64,000 nt of DNA from Anas platyrhynchos (GCF_047663525.1 NC_092591.1:33141001-33205000); one strand, 5' to 3'. Positions 14,160-27,140 are shown, numbered from the stretch's first letter. Numbers and translations are program-made. Notes: generated from the letters alone by a model not told the origin.

Positions 14160-14290
14160 ATAACCTGGGCAGATATTCAGGCTTCCGTTTGTTTTGCTGC
14201 CCCACTTAATCCTCGCGGCGTCTGAAGCCAGCAACGCTTCACTTAGATTAATGAGCCAAACTAAAACAAACCCGCAGGCTTCAAGCACAC
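14160..14290. promoter_or_regulatory. Candidate homeodomain-motif element
   Basis: This 130-base block contains CACTTAATCC, which includes a TAATCC site of the OTX/PITX type and a CACTTAA site of the NKX type. About 35 bases further on comes CACTTAGATTAATGAG, which includes a TTAAT homeodomain core. The repetition of CACTTA before a TAAT core within one short block resembles conserved developmental enhancers. This is motif evidence only; there is no way to see conservation here. Confidence 0.2.
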
Positions 14291-17200
14291 AATCTCCCGT
14301 TTAACACTGTCAGACCCACTACCAACAACAGCCGGGCTGAGATACAGCTCACCAGTAGGAAATCCCCCTTTTTTCCCCCTTTCTGGTTTTTATGCAGAGA
14401 AAAGTGCTGGTGAGAGGCTCTGACGGGCTGAGCCCATTTGGGTTTCTGCCTGCTGCTGCCACCACCACTGCCACATTCCCAGCTGGGGTCTGGGTAAATG
14501 CCCACCATGCAGCCACGCTGAGCAGCTGCTGGAGGAACCCAGGTCAGAAAATCATCTATCTGGCCCAGCAGAGCAAAAATCATCTGATCACTAAGCAAAA
14601 CCATCTCGCCACTGGTCTCATTTTGGAGTAGCTGCTGCTGCTCACTCATGGTGGTAAAAATTTTTTGCTGCATTTTGTTTATGGTGTATTAAGAGGACCA
14701 AATCTCCCCTTCCTGTGTTCCTCAGAGATTCTGCCCAGATATTTTAGGAAATCCCAGAGACATTAAGCAGAAAGCTGAGTTGCAAATGAAAGAAGAAGGG
14801 ATGTGAGCTAAGGCTGCCAGTAAACAAAAAAACAGTTTTTAAAAGAGGCTAAAAAAAAATTCATCTCAAGGAAGAAAGGGGGAAAAGGGAAGGAAGGAAA
14901 GGAGCTTCCCTCCTGCCAAGTGCACACACCAACCCCCACGCTCTCAAAAGTGTTATTTCTGGCCAAAACAAAATGAAAGGTTTCTGGCTGAACTAAAATG
15001 AAAACATTCATTTCTGAGATAGGTCTCTGAAAATTGCCGGCACAGAGGTGAAGAGAGATTGCTGGCAATGTGGGAGGGAGCTAGGCAGGTGGGGAGTACA
15101 GGAAATGGCAGCTCCTGTAGTTCAAAAATCAGTATCAACTAATTTTGGCTATAGAAAGGAATATCCTAGCTTAGGAAGATTGCTACAGTTCTTCAGATGG
15201 TATTTTTCCTCTTGTTTCTGTATGAAAGTGTACGTGATGGGAGCACAACTCCTTTTTTCTGCAAATATGTCATTACCCAGGGCAAAGCACTGCTAGGCAC
15301 TGTTACCAAAATCTTGTCACCTAAAGCTAGGCAGCCAAATCCAAATGAGTAGAGAGCCACTGCTGTTGTGTCAGGCATCTCATCCACACACGGACCAAGA
15401 ATTCCTGTGTACAATCTCCACGTGTGTGCTGCGAGCAGCGACTTTTGCAGCGAGGTACAGGAAACCGAAGCCTTTTAGAAAGAGCAAGTATCAGAAAATC
15501 CTCCTAAATCTCCTGCATTGTCTCTTCCCTAGTGAATTCTTTGCTCACAAGCATCCCCACAGTTGTGTGACTCTGTGAGGCTCCCTTTTGCTAGTGAAGG
15601 AAGCCGGGGGGAATTTCCCTGTCATGCTAAAGCACAGGCACCTCTTGGTGCGTTATGCTTTGGCACGTGGAACTCATCCTCTCTGTGCAGATGAACATGA
15701 ACTTTGTGCAATTCCACCACGGTCAAGAGTCTTTGGAACATAAACAAATAAATAAAATTGAAATGGGAATCAGGCCAAAATTTTCCTGTAAATGGGCTGC
15801 CGAGATCATCGGACCGTATCTCGTCTTTGCATTAGTGCAAACCAAGATGTGTACTTATTGCAGATAGCGTGAGGAGCTGACATGGAGGAAGATCAGAGCC
15901 TGGATATAACTAACACCAGAAGCTGCATTTACGTCAGCCACAAAAGGGTGTCTTCACTTGGATATTGTGTTCAGGGTGTTCTGTAACTCCGAGGTTTTAT
16001 TTTCCTTTTCCTAACCATAAAAATAATAAAATGAGATTAACATAAAGATAAGAGGCAAGCGAAGCAGCACTCTAGCTGAGCTGAGGGGGCTGGCACTGAA
16101 TCCCTGCTGGCTGCCAAGCTCCTTCCCCTTCTCCTCCACAGCAGAGGCTCCTCAGGGCAGTGATGCAGGGCCCTGCTGGAAGCCTTGCCCAGCCCTACAG
16201 TACACCTGAGGAAGGGTGAGCACACACCGGGTCCCTGCTTTGCCCTTCGCCATAGACGGCAGCATGCTGCAGCCCCCAAGCCCAAGAAGTGATGACTGTG
16301 CTGATCTTCCCTAGTCCAAAAAAACATCTTTCAGGAAAGCAAAAGAGCAGAGAGTCAGCCACTTATAGTAATAATTTGCTCACGAGAGGCTGACTCCTTC
16401 AGATCCAGAAGAGATACAGCTGTGCTGTTTTATTACCACGAGTAGGAGATTATTTATGTGTGTAGAAATACATTTTTTAAATTCATATCCTAGGCATCTG
16501 TGTTTACTCTGCTGGAATCAGGTCAAGCTGCAAAGCGTTCTAGTTCATGCTGACACATACTGAAAGTTGTTCTCTGCTTCTGCTAAGATCCTCTGAAAAG
16601 AAAATATAGCACCTGGGAGATAACTCTGGAAGGGAAAACTCCCTTTTGTGTCTTTGTGTTAGGGCAAGGAAAAGCAAGTTGTATTTGGATGCAGCCATGG
16701 CTTCGTGGGCTGCTGGTAGCACCCCCTGCAGTAAGACACATCTTTCTGAACCTGAACTCCATGGTGCCACAGAGAGCCATGGCTGCATGAATGTCAACCT
16801 GGTTGTTACAGCTGCCGCTGGACTTTTAGCTACAGGAACACCCATTCTTCTCCACAAGCGCCATGGACGATGAATGTAGCACCATGCTCTGGATATGTCT
16901 TCCCAATGGGCTCAGCACATCGCTTGCAGAGCTGGAGGTGGTCATGAAGCCACAGATGTCATCCTATGAAATCCTGTTTCTAGGCTACATCTCCCCAAAC
17001 TCCTTCCACTAAGCTAATTAGAGGCTGATTTACAGGAACGGTGTTTGTGTGCACGTTCCTGTTGTTAGCGATTGGCCAGGGTGACAAAAGGTTTCTGCAG
17101 CAGCCCGTTCACACAAATGATTTCAGGGACTCAAAGATAGTGGCACCACAAAGCAGCGTTCCCATGGCTGGGACACTGGTATTAGCAGCAAGAAATGACA

Positions 17201-18539
17201 GCAATACATCTGTCTGGGCAGAATTGCTAGGTGCCGCTTCAGAGATAAGCGCTCTCACCCAGCCTTTCATGGATGCAGATATATCACACTTTGCTGCAAT
17301 TTTCCCTGGGGAAAATAGTCATCAGGAGCATTCGCCCCATGTAAAGTCCCACATTTCGGTGATTTCTGAGGTTTCCAACAGAGGTTAGGACTGAGGCCAG
17401 GGCTGTCAGTGATTCACTTGCCTTGATCCCTGATGAAAACGTAGGGTCAGTGCCACCCTGGCAATCTGCTGCTCATCTGTCTGTGCTGAGGACAACCACG
17501 AGCTCCCAGGCTGTCAGATCTGCCCTATTAGATAAGGACCACAGTAATAACGAAATTCTTACTAATGGCACTCTTGCAAAATATCCTCTAAAGGGCTAGC
17601 CCTGGAAGCCAGCAGAGCATAGCTTTTAACCACTCCTTTGCTGGACCTTGATCTGTGGTCATGACTGCAGTTACACAAGTTGCCATAACTGTGGTGTTCA
17701 TGGGTGTGCTTCATTGATGTGAGTAAAGGAATACCTTTTTCATCCAGAAGCAAGCACGGTTGAGGTTATGGCATGGTAGCTCTTATCTTACATCCAAAGC
17801 AATCCTTCTACATGCAGAAAGAGAGGATGTTTTAGCAGTGTTTTTGCATGGTGCTTCGTCTTACCATGTTGTGACCGTGTCTTCATGAGTTTAAATGTGA
17901 TCTATTTTACTGATCTTGTTAGACCAGCATAGACTGAATGCAGAGCACATGTGCTGCCCACTGTAAACATCCATCAGCCTTAAGATTTGTCCGGAGGAGG
18001 CTGAAAGCACAGAGGTGGAGCAACTTCCCCAGTACAGGTGGCTCTGCGGGGAAGCTGCATGGGACAGCTGGCTGACTGCATCCATGCAAAAAGGGTCTCT
18101 GCATCCTGCCAGTACAATTTTGGTGTGTGTGCCCAGTGTTTCTGTACTGTATTTAATGACAGCAATGTGTTTTGGGGGTGAGGATGTCTTTTTGCATAAG
18201 GAAATCTAAAGAAAACTTCCAGGTCCATGAGTCTCCTTAACCTTCAACATCAGGCCAGCTGAAAGTTTTACTCCAGCCTGGAAGCAGCAGCACCATTAAC
18301 ATCAAACAACTGCATTAGAATCTCTGAGGCTCTCAAGGAAAATGCAAAGGGTAGATGGATTATGTACTGCTGTCCAAAAAATTTGAAAGCCTACAGCCTA
18401 GGAATTGTTGCCATGCTTCACTGCCTCCCGGACTACGAGGCTGCCAGGCTCCACATGCAGATGCAAAAGAAACAGTGGGCAAAAGCATTTCACAGGCTGC
18501 TCTGATATACACCAGCCTTCCCAGGGACAGCCTTTATCC
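14291..18539. other. Non-coding stretch, no gene seen
   Basis: No gene or recognisable mobile element. A-rich and purine-rich segments occur around 14825-14905 (runs of A, then GGAAGG-type purine tracts). Open frames are short chance frames. Nothing else stands out to the eye. Confidence 0.65.
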
Positions 18540-18700
18540 ACCGCCTGCCTCCAAAGCGTGGTGTGCTGTGCCAGGCGCCCGCCGCACAGCCCAGCCTGTG
18601 GGGTGCCACTCGCCGGCCCCGTGCCCTGCCAAGAGGCTCCTCAGGCGGGCGCAGGGCGGCCGTGCCCTGCTGGGAAGTCTCCCTCCGGGGACAATTAGGA
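18540..18700. other. Small CpG-enriched patch
   Basis: About 160 bases with high GC and roughly a dozen CpG dinucleotides, in contrast to the CpG-poor DNA on both sides. It is shorter than the usual 200-base minimum for a CpG island. It may be a remnant island or a GC-rich repeat relic. No splice donor or start codon in good context was noticed. Confidence 0.35.
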
Positions 18701-19850
18701 GGTTGTTTTCCCAGGCTGCCAACAAGCAGCATGCTCGGCAGCAGTCGGCTTGTGTCTGTTAGTCTTTACATGCCTCTCAAAGCAAATTACATGTGGAAAA
18801 CAACCTGAGGGTCTGTTGGCTGCAGGGGGGTGCACCCTTTTGAGGGCTGAGCTGTTGTTTTCTCACCAGGTGCCTAATTTCTTTCCTTGCAGTCATCACC
18901 AGTATCTCTAGAAAAATGTGCCCTTTCTCTGTCCTCCACCACGAGAGCTCTGAAGGCAAAAAGAGAGAAGAGTACCAGGAAAGCTCTGGGATGTGCCTCC
19001 CCCAAATGCCTCTCTATACAGGGCTCCATTCCTCCTTACTAAACTTCATGTGCTTCCTCTCAGAGCAGGTGAGAAATGCAGTCCTGACAATGTGCCTCAT
19101 AGTAACCATATTTGTAGCAAGGTGACAGAGCTGTTTTAGTCAATGTTGTCTTATCTGCTAGAGACAGGACGGATGTAATCCAGGCAAGGATGGGAAGCAG
19201 GTTTGGCAAATGTTTGCACTCCTATTATATGGTCAGCCATCTATATGCTATATCCAGGGATGCTAATTGGAAATTATGCTCCCTCATCTCTCAAGTAAAT
19301 GCTTGCATCTATCTATTCAACTGCATTGCTACCTGCTGACAAGTGGAAACCTTCCTTTCAGTGTCAGAATCACTGAAGACCAGGCTTAAAATATTTAACC
19401 TCAAATAATGGCAGCCCTATGTGTAAATCTGCTTGCTGTGTGAAGAAGGACACCAAAACCCAGCAGTCCCCTCTGCAACACAAGGTCCAGAATAGGGGAT
19501 AAAAAAAATTGTTGCCCTATGCCAGCACAGAAATAGACCTCAGCAGACAAACTTGCTTTATCCCTGAATATCCTGACTTTGCCTGTCTGTCCTACCCATT
19601 TATGGCCCAAATAACAAGCAAGAGCACAGAAGATGTGGAGCCAGTTAACTGCATGGAAATCCAATATTAAAATGAGCAGCAAAAGCTGGATTCCAGGTCA
19701 GAGAAAGTTCTCTCTTTTGCCCCATCACCTAATTGAAAATGTTTCCTGCAAACAGTGTGGAGGGTTGGCTGCTATGTGAGCTTAAGCAGAACTAAAGGGA
19801 TGCAAAGACTTCTCTGTTTTCTTCTCCTGCTTCTTGGCCAAAAAAATAGA

Positions 19851-19901
19851 TAAACAAAACAAAAACACCAAAACAAAACAAACAAACAAACAAACTAAAC
19901 T
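19851..19901. repeat. (AAAC)n-type microsatellite
   Basis: Imperfect A-rich repeat of AAAC/AAAAC units, with the purest part AAACAAACAAACAAAC near 19877-19895. Simple sequence with no coding role evident; the preceding run of seven A (19840-19846) extends the A-rich block. Confidence 0.85.
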
Positions 19902-22900
19902 AAAATGTTGTAATTCAAGTTCAAAAGGGTGATGGAGCTTCAGAGCCTCACATTCTCCAAATCCTTCCCTACTTCTCCAACTCAAATCTAAGCAGGATCT
20001 TAAGGAACTTCAATGAACGCACCACAGAGGGGGATCAATGAACTTTTGTAAGACTCCATGGGTAGCCCCAGGGAAGTTCCCTTGCATTGCTCACACAGCA
20101 GCTGCACAGTCTTCCCATCTCCTGGAAAGCTTGAAATACTATTCAGAGGTGCCAGTTGCTGGAAGGGCAGACAAGCTTTACCTTGAGACAATCCTAAATA
20201 ACCTTTTACCTGAAGGGTCTTGAAAATGACCCTATGTTCTTCCCCCTGTGTCCTTGCCACCCAGCAGGTACAGCACACCCATGACTGAGGAGGAGGGCCA
20301 TGCTGGCCTCAAACCTCAATATTATATTTGAGGCAAACACCCAAATGTATCAACAGGGAGCTGCTTGGGGTGCAGAAGAAACTGCGGGCATCTTTTAGAT
20401 GGAATCTCCTAAGACTGCATCATTCATTGTATCTCAGACACACACTGGAAGAGGTTGTCCCCACTTTAGCCACAGAAACCTTCACATAATGGGTTGATTA
20501 CATCTTTCTTCTTCCATACTCCACTTCCCCTCCATCTCTCATATCCATGTGATCTTCAGCCAGTGGCTGACAGTGAGGATTTCTGAGATACTTCTACAAT
20601 GAGATGACCTGTTGACATAAAATGCCGAGACCATATAATACACCAGAAGAGCTAAACACAAATGTCCAGAGAAGGGAAACAAAGGGCTGCTATATTTCCA
20701 TGCCTGTCTCTGGGTTGCTTAAAGTGCCCCAGCTGTTCTTCCAAGCTTAATTTAGCAGCACAGTATTAGGTAAACAGCTAACTAGCTACTGTTTACAAAC
20801 CTCCACGTAATAATATCCATCCCTCCTGGCTGCTCAAAATGCCTCTTTGATTTGGGGAGGGAGGAAATCCCTCCGAGTGCCAGCAGGTGAAACCTTTCTC
20901 CATACTGTAAAGGCACCACCTAGAAAAGTGACCGCTATTTCTAAAGTATTTGATTTTATCAAAAAGCGGCATTTTTCATCATTGAGAGCTCTAGATCCTC
21001 TTCTGGGCTCACAGCTGTGTTTGTGACTACTTATGATACCTGGGGTAAACTTCAGCACCTAGGCAAAAAGGAAATTTTTCATAGAAGCCACACATCTTCA
21101 ATATAATGGGAAAACCAGCAAAGAGTATATGGTTCATTTTGGAAATGACGATAAATTACAAGGTTAAGAGGGTTGAATTTAAAATATTGCCAATGCTATC
21201 ATCCTAGTGCTGGGCTTTATCCCAATAGTGGATTATCTGAGAGAAATTTCAGCTCAAAAACTGCCAACGAATTATTTCCTATTTAAAAGGTGAATCATAC
21301 TTTTTACTTGAGGAGGAAAAATTCCTAAAAATTTCTTCGGGAGAGCCCCAGCCGCAAAATCCTGAGAAATACATTTGTTCATGCCCTCTCCAGAGCCCAG
21401 CTGGGTTATGCGGGAAGCCGTTTCTCTGGGAGGGGCCCTTCCCCATCCCGGCTGGTCAGGATGAGTGGGGCCACCTGGCTGGGCAGCTGGCTGGAAGATG
21501 GGATTTTGATGTAGTCCCTCCAAGCAGCGTTTTGCGCTTGGAAAGAACACCTGAAAACTAGAGGATTGTGGCTTAAAATTAAAACATAAGTTTAGGAGAA
21601 AGGCAGAGAAGATCATACTGGAATACCTAGACAGGACCAATCTGGCTGCTTTTTTGCACTTTGCATCAGCCCAGGTACAATACTTCACTTCCGTATTTAC
21701 CTATTTATGTGCATTATGTCTTTTTTTTTTCCCTTTTTCTTCTGATGCGTTGGATCCTAGTTCATGCCTTATAATGTTTGACACAAGCACCTCCAGAAAT
21801 CTAGCAAATTGAAATGATCATCTCTCAGCCTGACGACTTGACAAGTTGTTTCTGAAAGTGGAGCTGGCAGAGAGGCAAAACGTCAGATGTTTTATTCACA
21901 GGTCAAATGGTTGTTCCTCTGCTCCACATGCGGTCCAGTTCATTTCCACAAAAAGAGGTGGGTTTGCTCTTAAAACCTATTGCTTCCCAAGAATAAAGAC
22001 ACACAGTCAATAGAACAACTGCCTTATCAAACGCAAACAAGCTCAGCTTTTGCACTCTATCTAATCATTTATATAAAGTTTATCCGTTGCATGTTGCAAG
22101 ACAGTAATGTGTTCCAAATGGAACTTCTTGAGAAAAGGCAGTTCTTGCCAACCCTTCCCCCTCCTGATAGTGAATGCTTTTGTTAAGAGCTTCAGGAATT
22201 GGAATTTTGCTAAGCAATATTGTATCAACACAATTTAGCAGCCCCTCCACTCTCCGCACACATTTCAATTAAAGTTACAGAAATCATGTGTTGCACAATG
22301 CAAAGACACTTGACTCCTCTCTTTTATAGCATGCATGGAGGAAAGCCCCTCTCTTTCTTTCCCTCATTCCAGCTTGAGCCTTGGACATTCCAGTAAATAA
22401 ATCCAGTATTCAAACTGGAGGGAGACATCAAACATCTTCAAATCATCCGCTCTTTACTTAATTATTATGTACCAAAAAGGTCAATGAATGCTTTTTTTCT
22501 TCTAAGGCTTGAGGGGGTGTTTGTTATTTAAAGTTTATTGAGTAATACCAGATTTCCTATTCCTGGAATCTTCCCATTCTTGTAATACTTGTCTTAGTGT
22601 GAGGGTATGCGCCGTGTTTCCTCAAATATGTATCAACCAGCCAGGAACGAGAGACAATGTGGGGTGAAAGCTAGTGGGTGATAGGCAAAAATAAAATGTC
22701 AAGGTTGAGGTACCAGAGCAACACAGAAACAGAACACAACATTTTTTCTCCTGGTTGAAGACTTTATTTTGTTAGAAAAAAGTGATTTTTGGCCATTCTT
22801 TTCTGTTGCCTCATGATATGGCGCCTAGCATGTGCTCCAAGCAGAGGGAACAGGAGAGAGGAGCTGCCACAAGTCAGCTTTGCACAAGACTTCCTCTTCA

Positions 22901-23169
22901 TTAAACCATTAAAGGGCCCAAGGGAAAAAACCCTTCACTATGTTCCAAGCTGCTGGGAAGTCTAACTTGCAAAATGCTGAAGGGTTCAACCTAATACCTT
23001 TGCTCAAGAGGGAGTGAAACAAAACAGAGAGCAGCACAAGGGACCTTTTAGGTCACATAGTCTCATTCTCTGTTGTTGCAGTCACCAAGCACAGAACCAT
23101 TTTCAAAACATCCATAAATCATTGCTTTTGCTTGGAACGGAGATAAGAATTACTATGATGCTGCTCTTT

Positions 23170-23191
23170 AAAATAAATAAATAAATAAAAT
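23170..23191. repeat. (AAAT)n microsatellite
   Basis: About five AAAT units in tandem, ending in AAATAAG. Short simple repeat in an AT-rich context. Confidence 0.85.
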
Positions 23192-23370
23192 AAGATAGAT
23201 GATTTTTTTCTGTTGCAGAGAGAAATGTAATCTCTGAAAAACACTGCAGTTCCCCAGATTGCTCAAATGAAGTGGATTCTTGTGCTTATTCTTAAAATTT
23301 TAACCTTTGTTCCAGCTGTCAATTCTTAAACCTCCAGCCAGCTGAGTATATAGGTCTTCTTAACTAAATG

Positions 23371-23372
23371 AA

Positions 23373-23404
<32 letters not shown>

Positions 23405-23405
23405 C
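23371..23405. repeat. (A)19 followed by (AAAAG)n
   Basis: Nineteen A residues followed by about three AAAAG units and then AACAATAAAAGG. The order, pure A then AAAAG, is typical of a decaying poly(A) tract. No retrosequence body with a polyadenylation signal was recognised upstream. Confidence 0.9.
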
Positions 23406-23722
23406 AATAAAAGGATCCCTTGTGCTACTTCCTTTTGATCTAGATTTTTACAAGCAAAGATAAAAATCACTTATTAACCTTCTTCAAGGAGTTTAACATT
23501 TGCTGAACTCAAAAGCACATTTTTCAATTTTATTCTTCTAGCTCATGTCTGGCCCATCTGTAATTTTTCAACTCCTTCAACCTCTCCAAGCACTGCTAGC
23601 AGAGCTGGACCTAATGTGTCACTGTGGTTGCCACCACTGTAGGTCAGAATAGTGCATATTCTCTTTGCCATCCTGATGCACCCTGATCTCCCCTTTTGCA
23701 CATGACAAGGACAGTACTAGCC

Positions 23723-23735
23723 TTTTTTTTTTTTT
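23723..23735. repeat. (T)13 homopolymer
   Basis: Uninterrupted T run followed by CCAAAATTTTTG. Simple repeat. Confidence 0.9.
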
Positions 23736-24283
23736 CCAAAATTTTTGTATTAAGTGATCATAACCAGGAGTTAACCTATAATTCCCAGATCCCATCTTTC
23801 TAGATGTCATTTCCATGAGTACAATAGACGGTGATGTGATAAGTTTTGACAAAGTCACAAAAGGCATCCACTGGGTAAAGTGAAGTGTTAGAATGAACAA
23901 AGGAAATCACAGATTTCCCTGCTTCCACCAGTCTTATCCAACAGCAGGTCAGGAATAAGTTAGGATTCCCATTCTCAAGTCTTAGCCTCAGATTCATCAT
24001 TGTTTTTGCAAAATGTAGAATTATTATAATCTATTAAATGACCTTAAAACTCTTGCTCTTCAGCTATAGATTGGAAAAATTGTATGGTTGAACCAAAGGG
24101 TTCAGCAGTCAAGGGAAAAGACAAATTAGTTTCAGAGCTTTCCTCCTGATAGGCTTAAAGAAAGATGGGGAGGTGGGACAACATTTGCCAAAAGGTGAGC
24201 CATGAGTGATAGCAGTGGAAAGGGATAGGCAGTGCCTTCTCTAGACAACACAAAAGCATCTTTTTATTTTTTTCTCCCCACAG

Positions 24284-24346
24284 GAAACCATGCAACTCTG
24301 TACAGTGGTGACCTGTTGTAACTACACCAAAGAGGACCTGGATACC
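24284..24346 (+). other. Candidate 63-base internal exon (speculative)
   Basis: A long, nearly uninterrupted pyrimidine tract ending in TTTCTCCCCACAG sits directly before this segment, and the segment ends at ACC followed by GTAAGC, a good splice donor. The length is 63 bases, exactly 21 codons, and one of the three frames is open throughout: ETMQLCTVVTCCNYTKEDLD then T. A second pyrimidine-rich acceptor (TTTCTCTTGCAG) ends at 24402. The peptide is not one I recognise, and nearby open frames give no second coding exon. It could be an exon of a non-coding RNA or a chance pairing of splice signals, which is common in 64 kb. Confidence 0.12.
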
Positions 24347-26399
24347 GTAAGCCTGTGCAGACCTAAAGAGACACACACTAAAGCATGATCTTTCTCTTGC
24401 AGGTGATGTGGATTTTTCTTTGTCTTCAACAGCCATTTCAGGGGAAGAATGAACTTCCTGGTGCCAGCACCTATGTCTGACAGGCTGTGGTGGATATTGA
24501 TGGCCAAGAAGCAGGAAGACATAGGACACTGCTAGCTTAAGGAAAGTCCAAGCCCAGCATAAAGACCAGATTCACTCAGCCAGCCCTGCATCCTCAAGTG
24601 CGACCCACCTGGGGAGGCCAGGGTGATCCTGCCAGGGTCCTGGGGAAGGCCCCAAGTCCCCACGCTGGTGGATGCCGTGGTAGTCTCCTCACTAGATGGA
24701 GCTAGTGGATGGATGCTGGCTCCTGGAGGTACCCCATAGCCAGCACCATATGGAGAGGGGATGTGATCCCCCTCTCTCTGCAGAGCCCCTGGCTCCTCAG
24801 GGCTCCTCCATGGAAAAGGAGAGTTTTGTTAAGTGTGGAGGCACAGAAGTTTTGATGACTAATCTTCTGGCTCACGCAAATTCAGGAGAAGTGAATGAAA
24901 TTTTCACGCAAGTTCTGGAGGGAATGGGTTCAAACAAAATAGGGGAAAAAAATAACACTGTTGCAAAGCCAGCTGCCTCTAGTACAGGAGGAGCCAGACA
25001 GAGGAAGAAGCAGAACAGTGCTGGAAACGCTGCTGCCCACAAGCATCCCAGCAGCAATGAGGTAAAGCTCTGGAGTAAATTTCCATTGTCTTTGAAACAC
25101 AAAGTAAACATTGGAGGATTGCTCAACACCAGTGCTGTATGGATAGGGACAGAGCAGAAGTGCAGCAAAGACCCTGCAAAATGCATCTGAGGTGTCCAGA
25201 GAGAGTGTGTAACTCCAGCATTGCTTCAGCCTGTTGCACACTGTGTGCTTGAAGGTGGAGGAGGTGAGGGACCTGCAGACCATCTCCCTCTGTGGCTCAC
25301 AACGGTGTCTTTGCGAGGCAGCCTGGTTAAGCAACCCAGCAGCACGCAGAGTACACATCCCACTCTGTCTCCTCTAAGTGCCACAGGTCCCAGCCACCCC
25401 TGCTCAGCACCCCACAGCCACAGGTCCCTCCCCACATGCCCTGTTCTTCCACCCCTGGCCCAACAGCCTCCAACAGTCCGTGCTGGTGGGGCAGCTGCTG
25501 CTCCAAAACCCTCAGTAGCTGGGACTTTTCCACATTGCCGCCCCCACTGTGGAGGTCCGTATCTCTAGGCCGTGCTGAGGTTTCAGCCCTTCTGCTTTGA
25601 TGGGAACTGGACTTTCACATGTTGCCACAGCTCTTGTTCATCATCTCATTAATATCACTAATGCAATCATGGGCTGCTTTGAAAATCAATGCCTGATCTC
25701 TGTTAAAGAGAAAAGATAGGAACATGTCTTAGCAGAAAGCCAAGTGAAAACCTACCTAACTACTCACAAGGGTGAAATCAGTAATCTGTTCAGAGAAACC
25801 CCATTTCCTATCCAAGAAATCCATTCTGAACACTTTCTGATTCATTTATTACTATGACTTCTGTACGCATTTTTTGACTGATTTATGAAGAAATGTTAAA
25901 ATTGGTCATGGGGCATAAATTGATGACTAGTAATAAAAGTGAAACACCAGCTACTGTGCACTGAAGGCTCTGGAGTACTCCTGGAACTGTTTCCACCCAC
26001 CCCCCCTCCACCCCCAAAATATTCCAACACCCTTGAGGAGTTTTTGAAAGGAGATGGTGTTTCATCAAGGACATAGGATATGTTGGGTGTTATCCAGGCT
26101 TCAGTGAAATACACATTCAGCGTTGATCACTTTTTAACAGATTTTTTGGTTTCATTTTCAAGTATGTGCTCTGGCAAGGGAAACGGGTGGGTGGCTGTGG
26201 GCAGAAAGGTGCTGGCCCTGCTGAAGGCTGGTGCAGCAGCTTCCTCTTCAGGTTTGGCTTCCCTCCCTTCCTGGGCATCTCACACCTGCATCACAGACCC
26301 ACGGGGGGAAAATCAGGTCACTGTTTGACAGGTTATCCTGGAAGCAGCAGGGTTTGGCCATCAGCCATCAGAGACAGAGGCTCTTTTCCAGCTGCATCC
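24347..26399. other. Non-coding stretch, no gene seen
   Basis: A forward frame of about 164 codons runs from 24696 to 25190, but it has no recognisable domain, no obvious promoter, and a composition typical of chance frames. A C-rich patch lies at about 25993-26017. No mobile element recognised. CpG density rises towards the right end as the next block is approached. Confidence 0.6.
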
Positions 26400-26760
26400 C
26401 ACCAGAAGCACCGGTGGCAGTGCTGGGCACCCTCCACCCGCTGCAGTGCCGCAGGGCCACAGCATCCTGCCGGGCTGGGGGGACCGGGATACAACAATAG
26501 CGAAGCTCCCGGCGCCTGCGGAGAGGCTGGAGCAGGTGACACGCTTCACGCTCCACTGCCAGACGCTGGCAGGCTGATTTCAGGCTGTCCCTTTCCATGT
26601 AGCCCCCTCTCCCTCTCTCGCCAGGGCGGCACGATCCCCCAAGCCTGGCTCCGTCGCTATTAGTCCCCTGGCATATGGAAGCTGCGAGGTCCCCGGGCGC
26701 CACTGGCCGCGTGCGGGGCTTCCCTTCTGACAGTCCTGCATTCAGGGCTGGGGTCGCAGG
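26400..26760. other. CpG-rich block (borderline CpG island)
   Basis: About two dozen CpG dinucleotides in roughly 350 bases, clearly above the surrounding DNA, with GC near 60-65 percent. Length and density are borderline for a CpG island. No start codon or splice donor in good context was singled out. It is paired with the stronger island at 27170-27690 and separated from it by an AT-rich motif block, an arrangement that suggests one regulatory neighbourhood. Alternatively it may be a GC-rich repeat relic. Confidence 0.45.
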
Positions 26761-27004
26761 GGGATTTGTACAAAGGGGAGAATGCTTCCTTTCAGCAGCC
26801 CGGGGTCAGCACAGGGCTGCTTCGCTAACAGAGGTCAATCATTAGGATGCTCGGAGATGGCTGGGATGCTTGGGGAGGGCAGGGCGTCCTCCACCCCCCC
26901 GCTTCTCCCAGCGCTGCGCGTTGTCACGATGATAAATGAGAGAGTGAGGTGGGGAAGCTCTTGACTGCGCGTGGCCCAGGCCCCTGGGGGTTCACAAACT
27001 ACTG

Positions 27005-27140
27005 CAAAGCGGCAGCTGATAAAATGGTAACTAATTCAATTAGTGAAATTTAATTTAGGTGGGGAGCGGATGGTGGCTTTGCCAAGACCATATGGGAAAC
27101 CAGTGGTGTTTCCATATAGAAGAACTTAATTTAAACAATG
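27005..27140. promoter_or_regulatory. AT-rich element with homeodomain palindrome
   Basis: This block lies between two CpG-rich blocks. It contains CTAATTCAATTAG at 27031-27043, a palindrome apart from its central base, which presents two inverted TAATT homeodomain cores spaced for dimer binding as seen for paired-class homeodomains. TTTAATTTAGG follows at once and CTTAATTTAAAC occurs near 27124. CCATATGG and CCATATAG strings (27089-27118) add palindromic AT cores similar to SRF CArG boxes. Function is inferred from motifs only. Confidence 0.3.

Larger units (their letters stand above)
18701..24283. other. Non-coding AT-rich stretch with microsatellites
   Basis: No gene is supported. The segment becomes AT-rich from about 19.2 kb and especially 21.7-24.0 kb. 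Simple repeats occur at 19851-19901, 21721-21730, 23170-23191, 23371-23405 and 23723-23735. Near 23039-23060 a short AAGGGACC...GGTCA..TAGTC string faintly resembles a decayed CR1 tail but is too short to call. The stretch 21980-22290 (for example ATCATTTATATAAAG and AGCAATATTGTATC) looks low in CpG and rich in TAAT/ATTTA words, without any gene structure. Confidence 0.6.

Noticed and set aside
23039-23060. Possible decayed CR1 tail (AAGGGACCTTTTAGGTCACA)
   Set aside because: Only about 20 bases resemble the CR1 end, without the terminal octamer or further match.
24696-25190. Forward frame of 164 codons
   Set aside because: Its middle part (Lys/Asn/Ala-rich) looks slightly protein-like, but an antisense frame of 142 codons overlaps it, there is no promoter, and I recognise no family.
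26166-26663. Forward frame of 165 codons in a CpG-rich block
   Set aside because: Gly/Ser/Trp/Cys-rich chance composition in high-GC sequence, with several competing frames.
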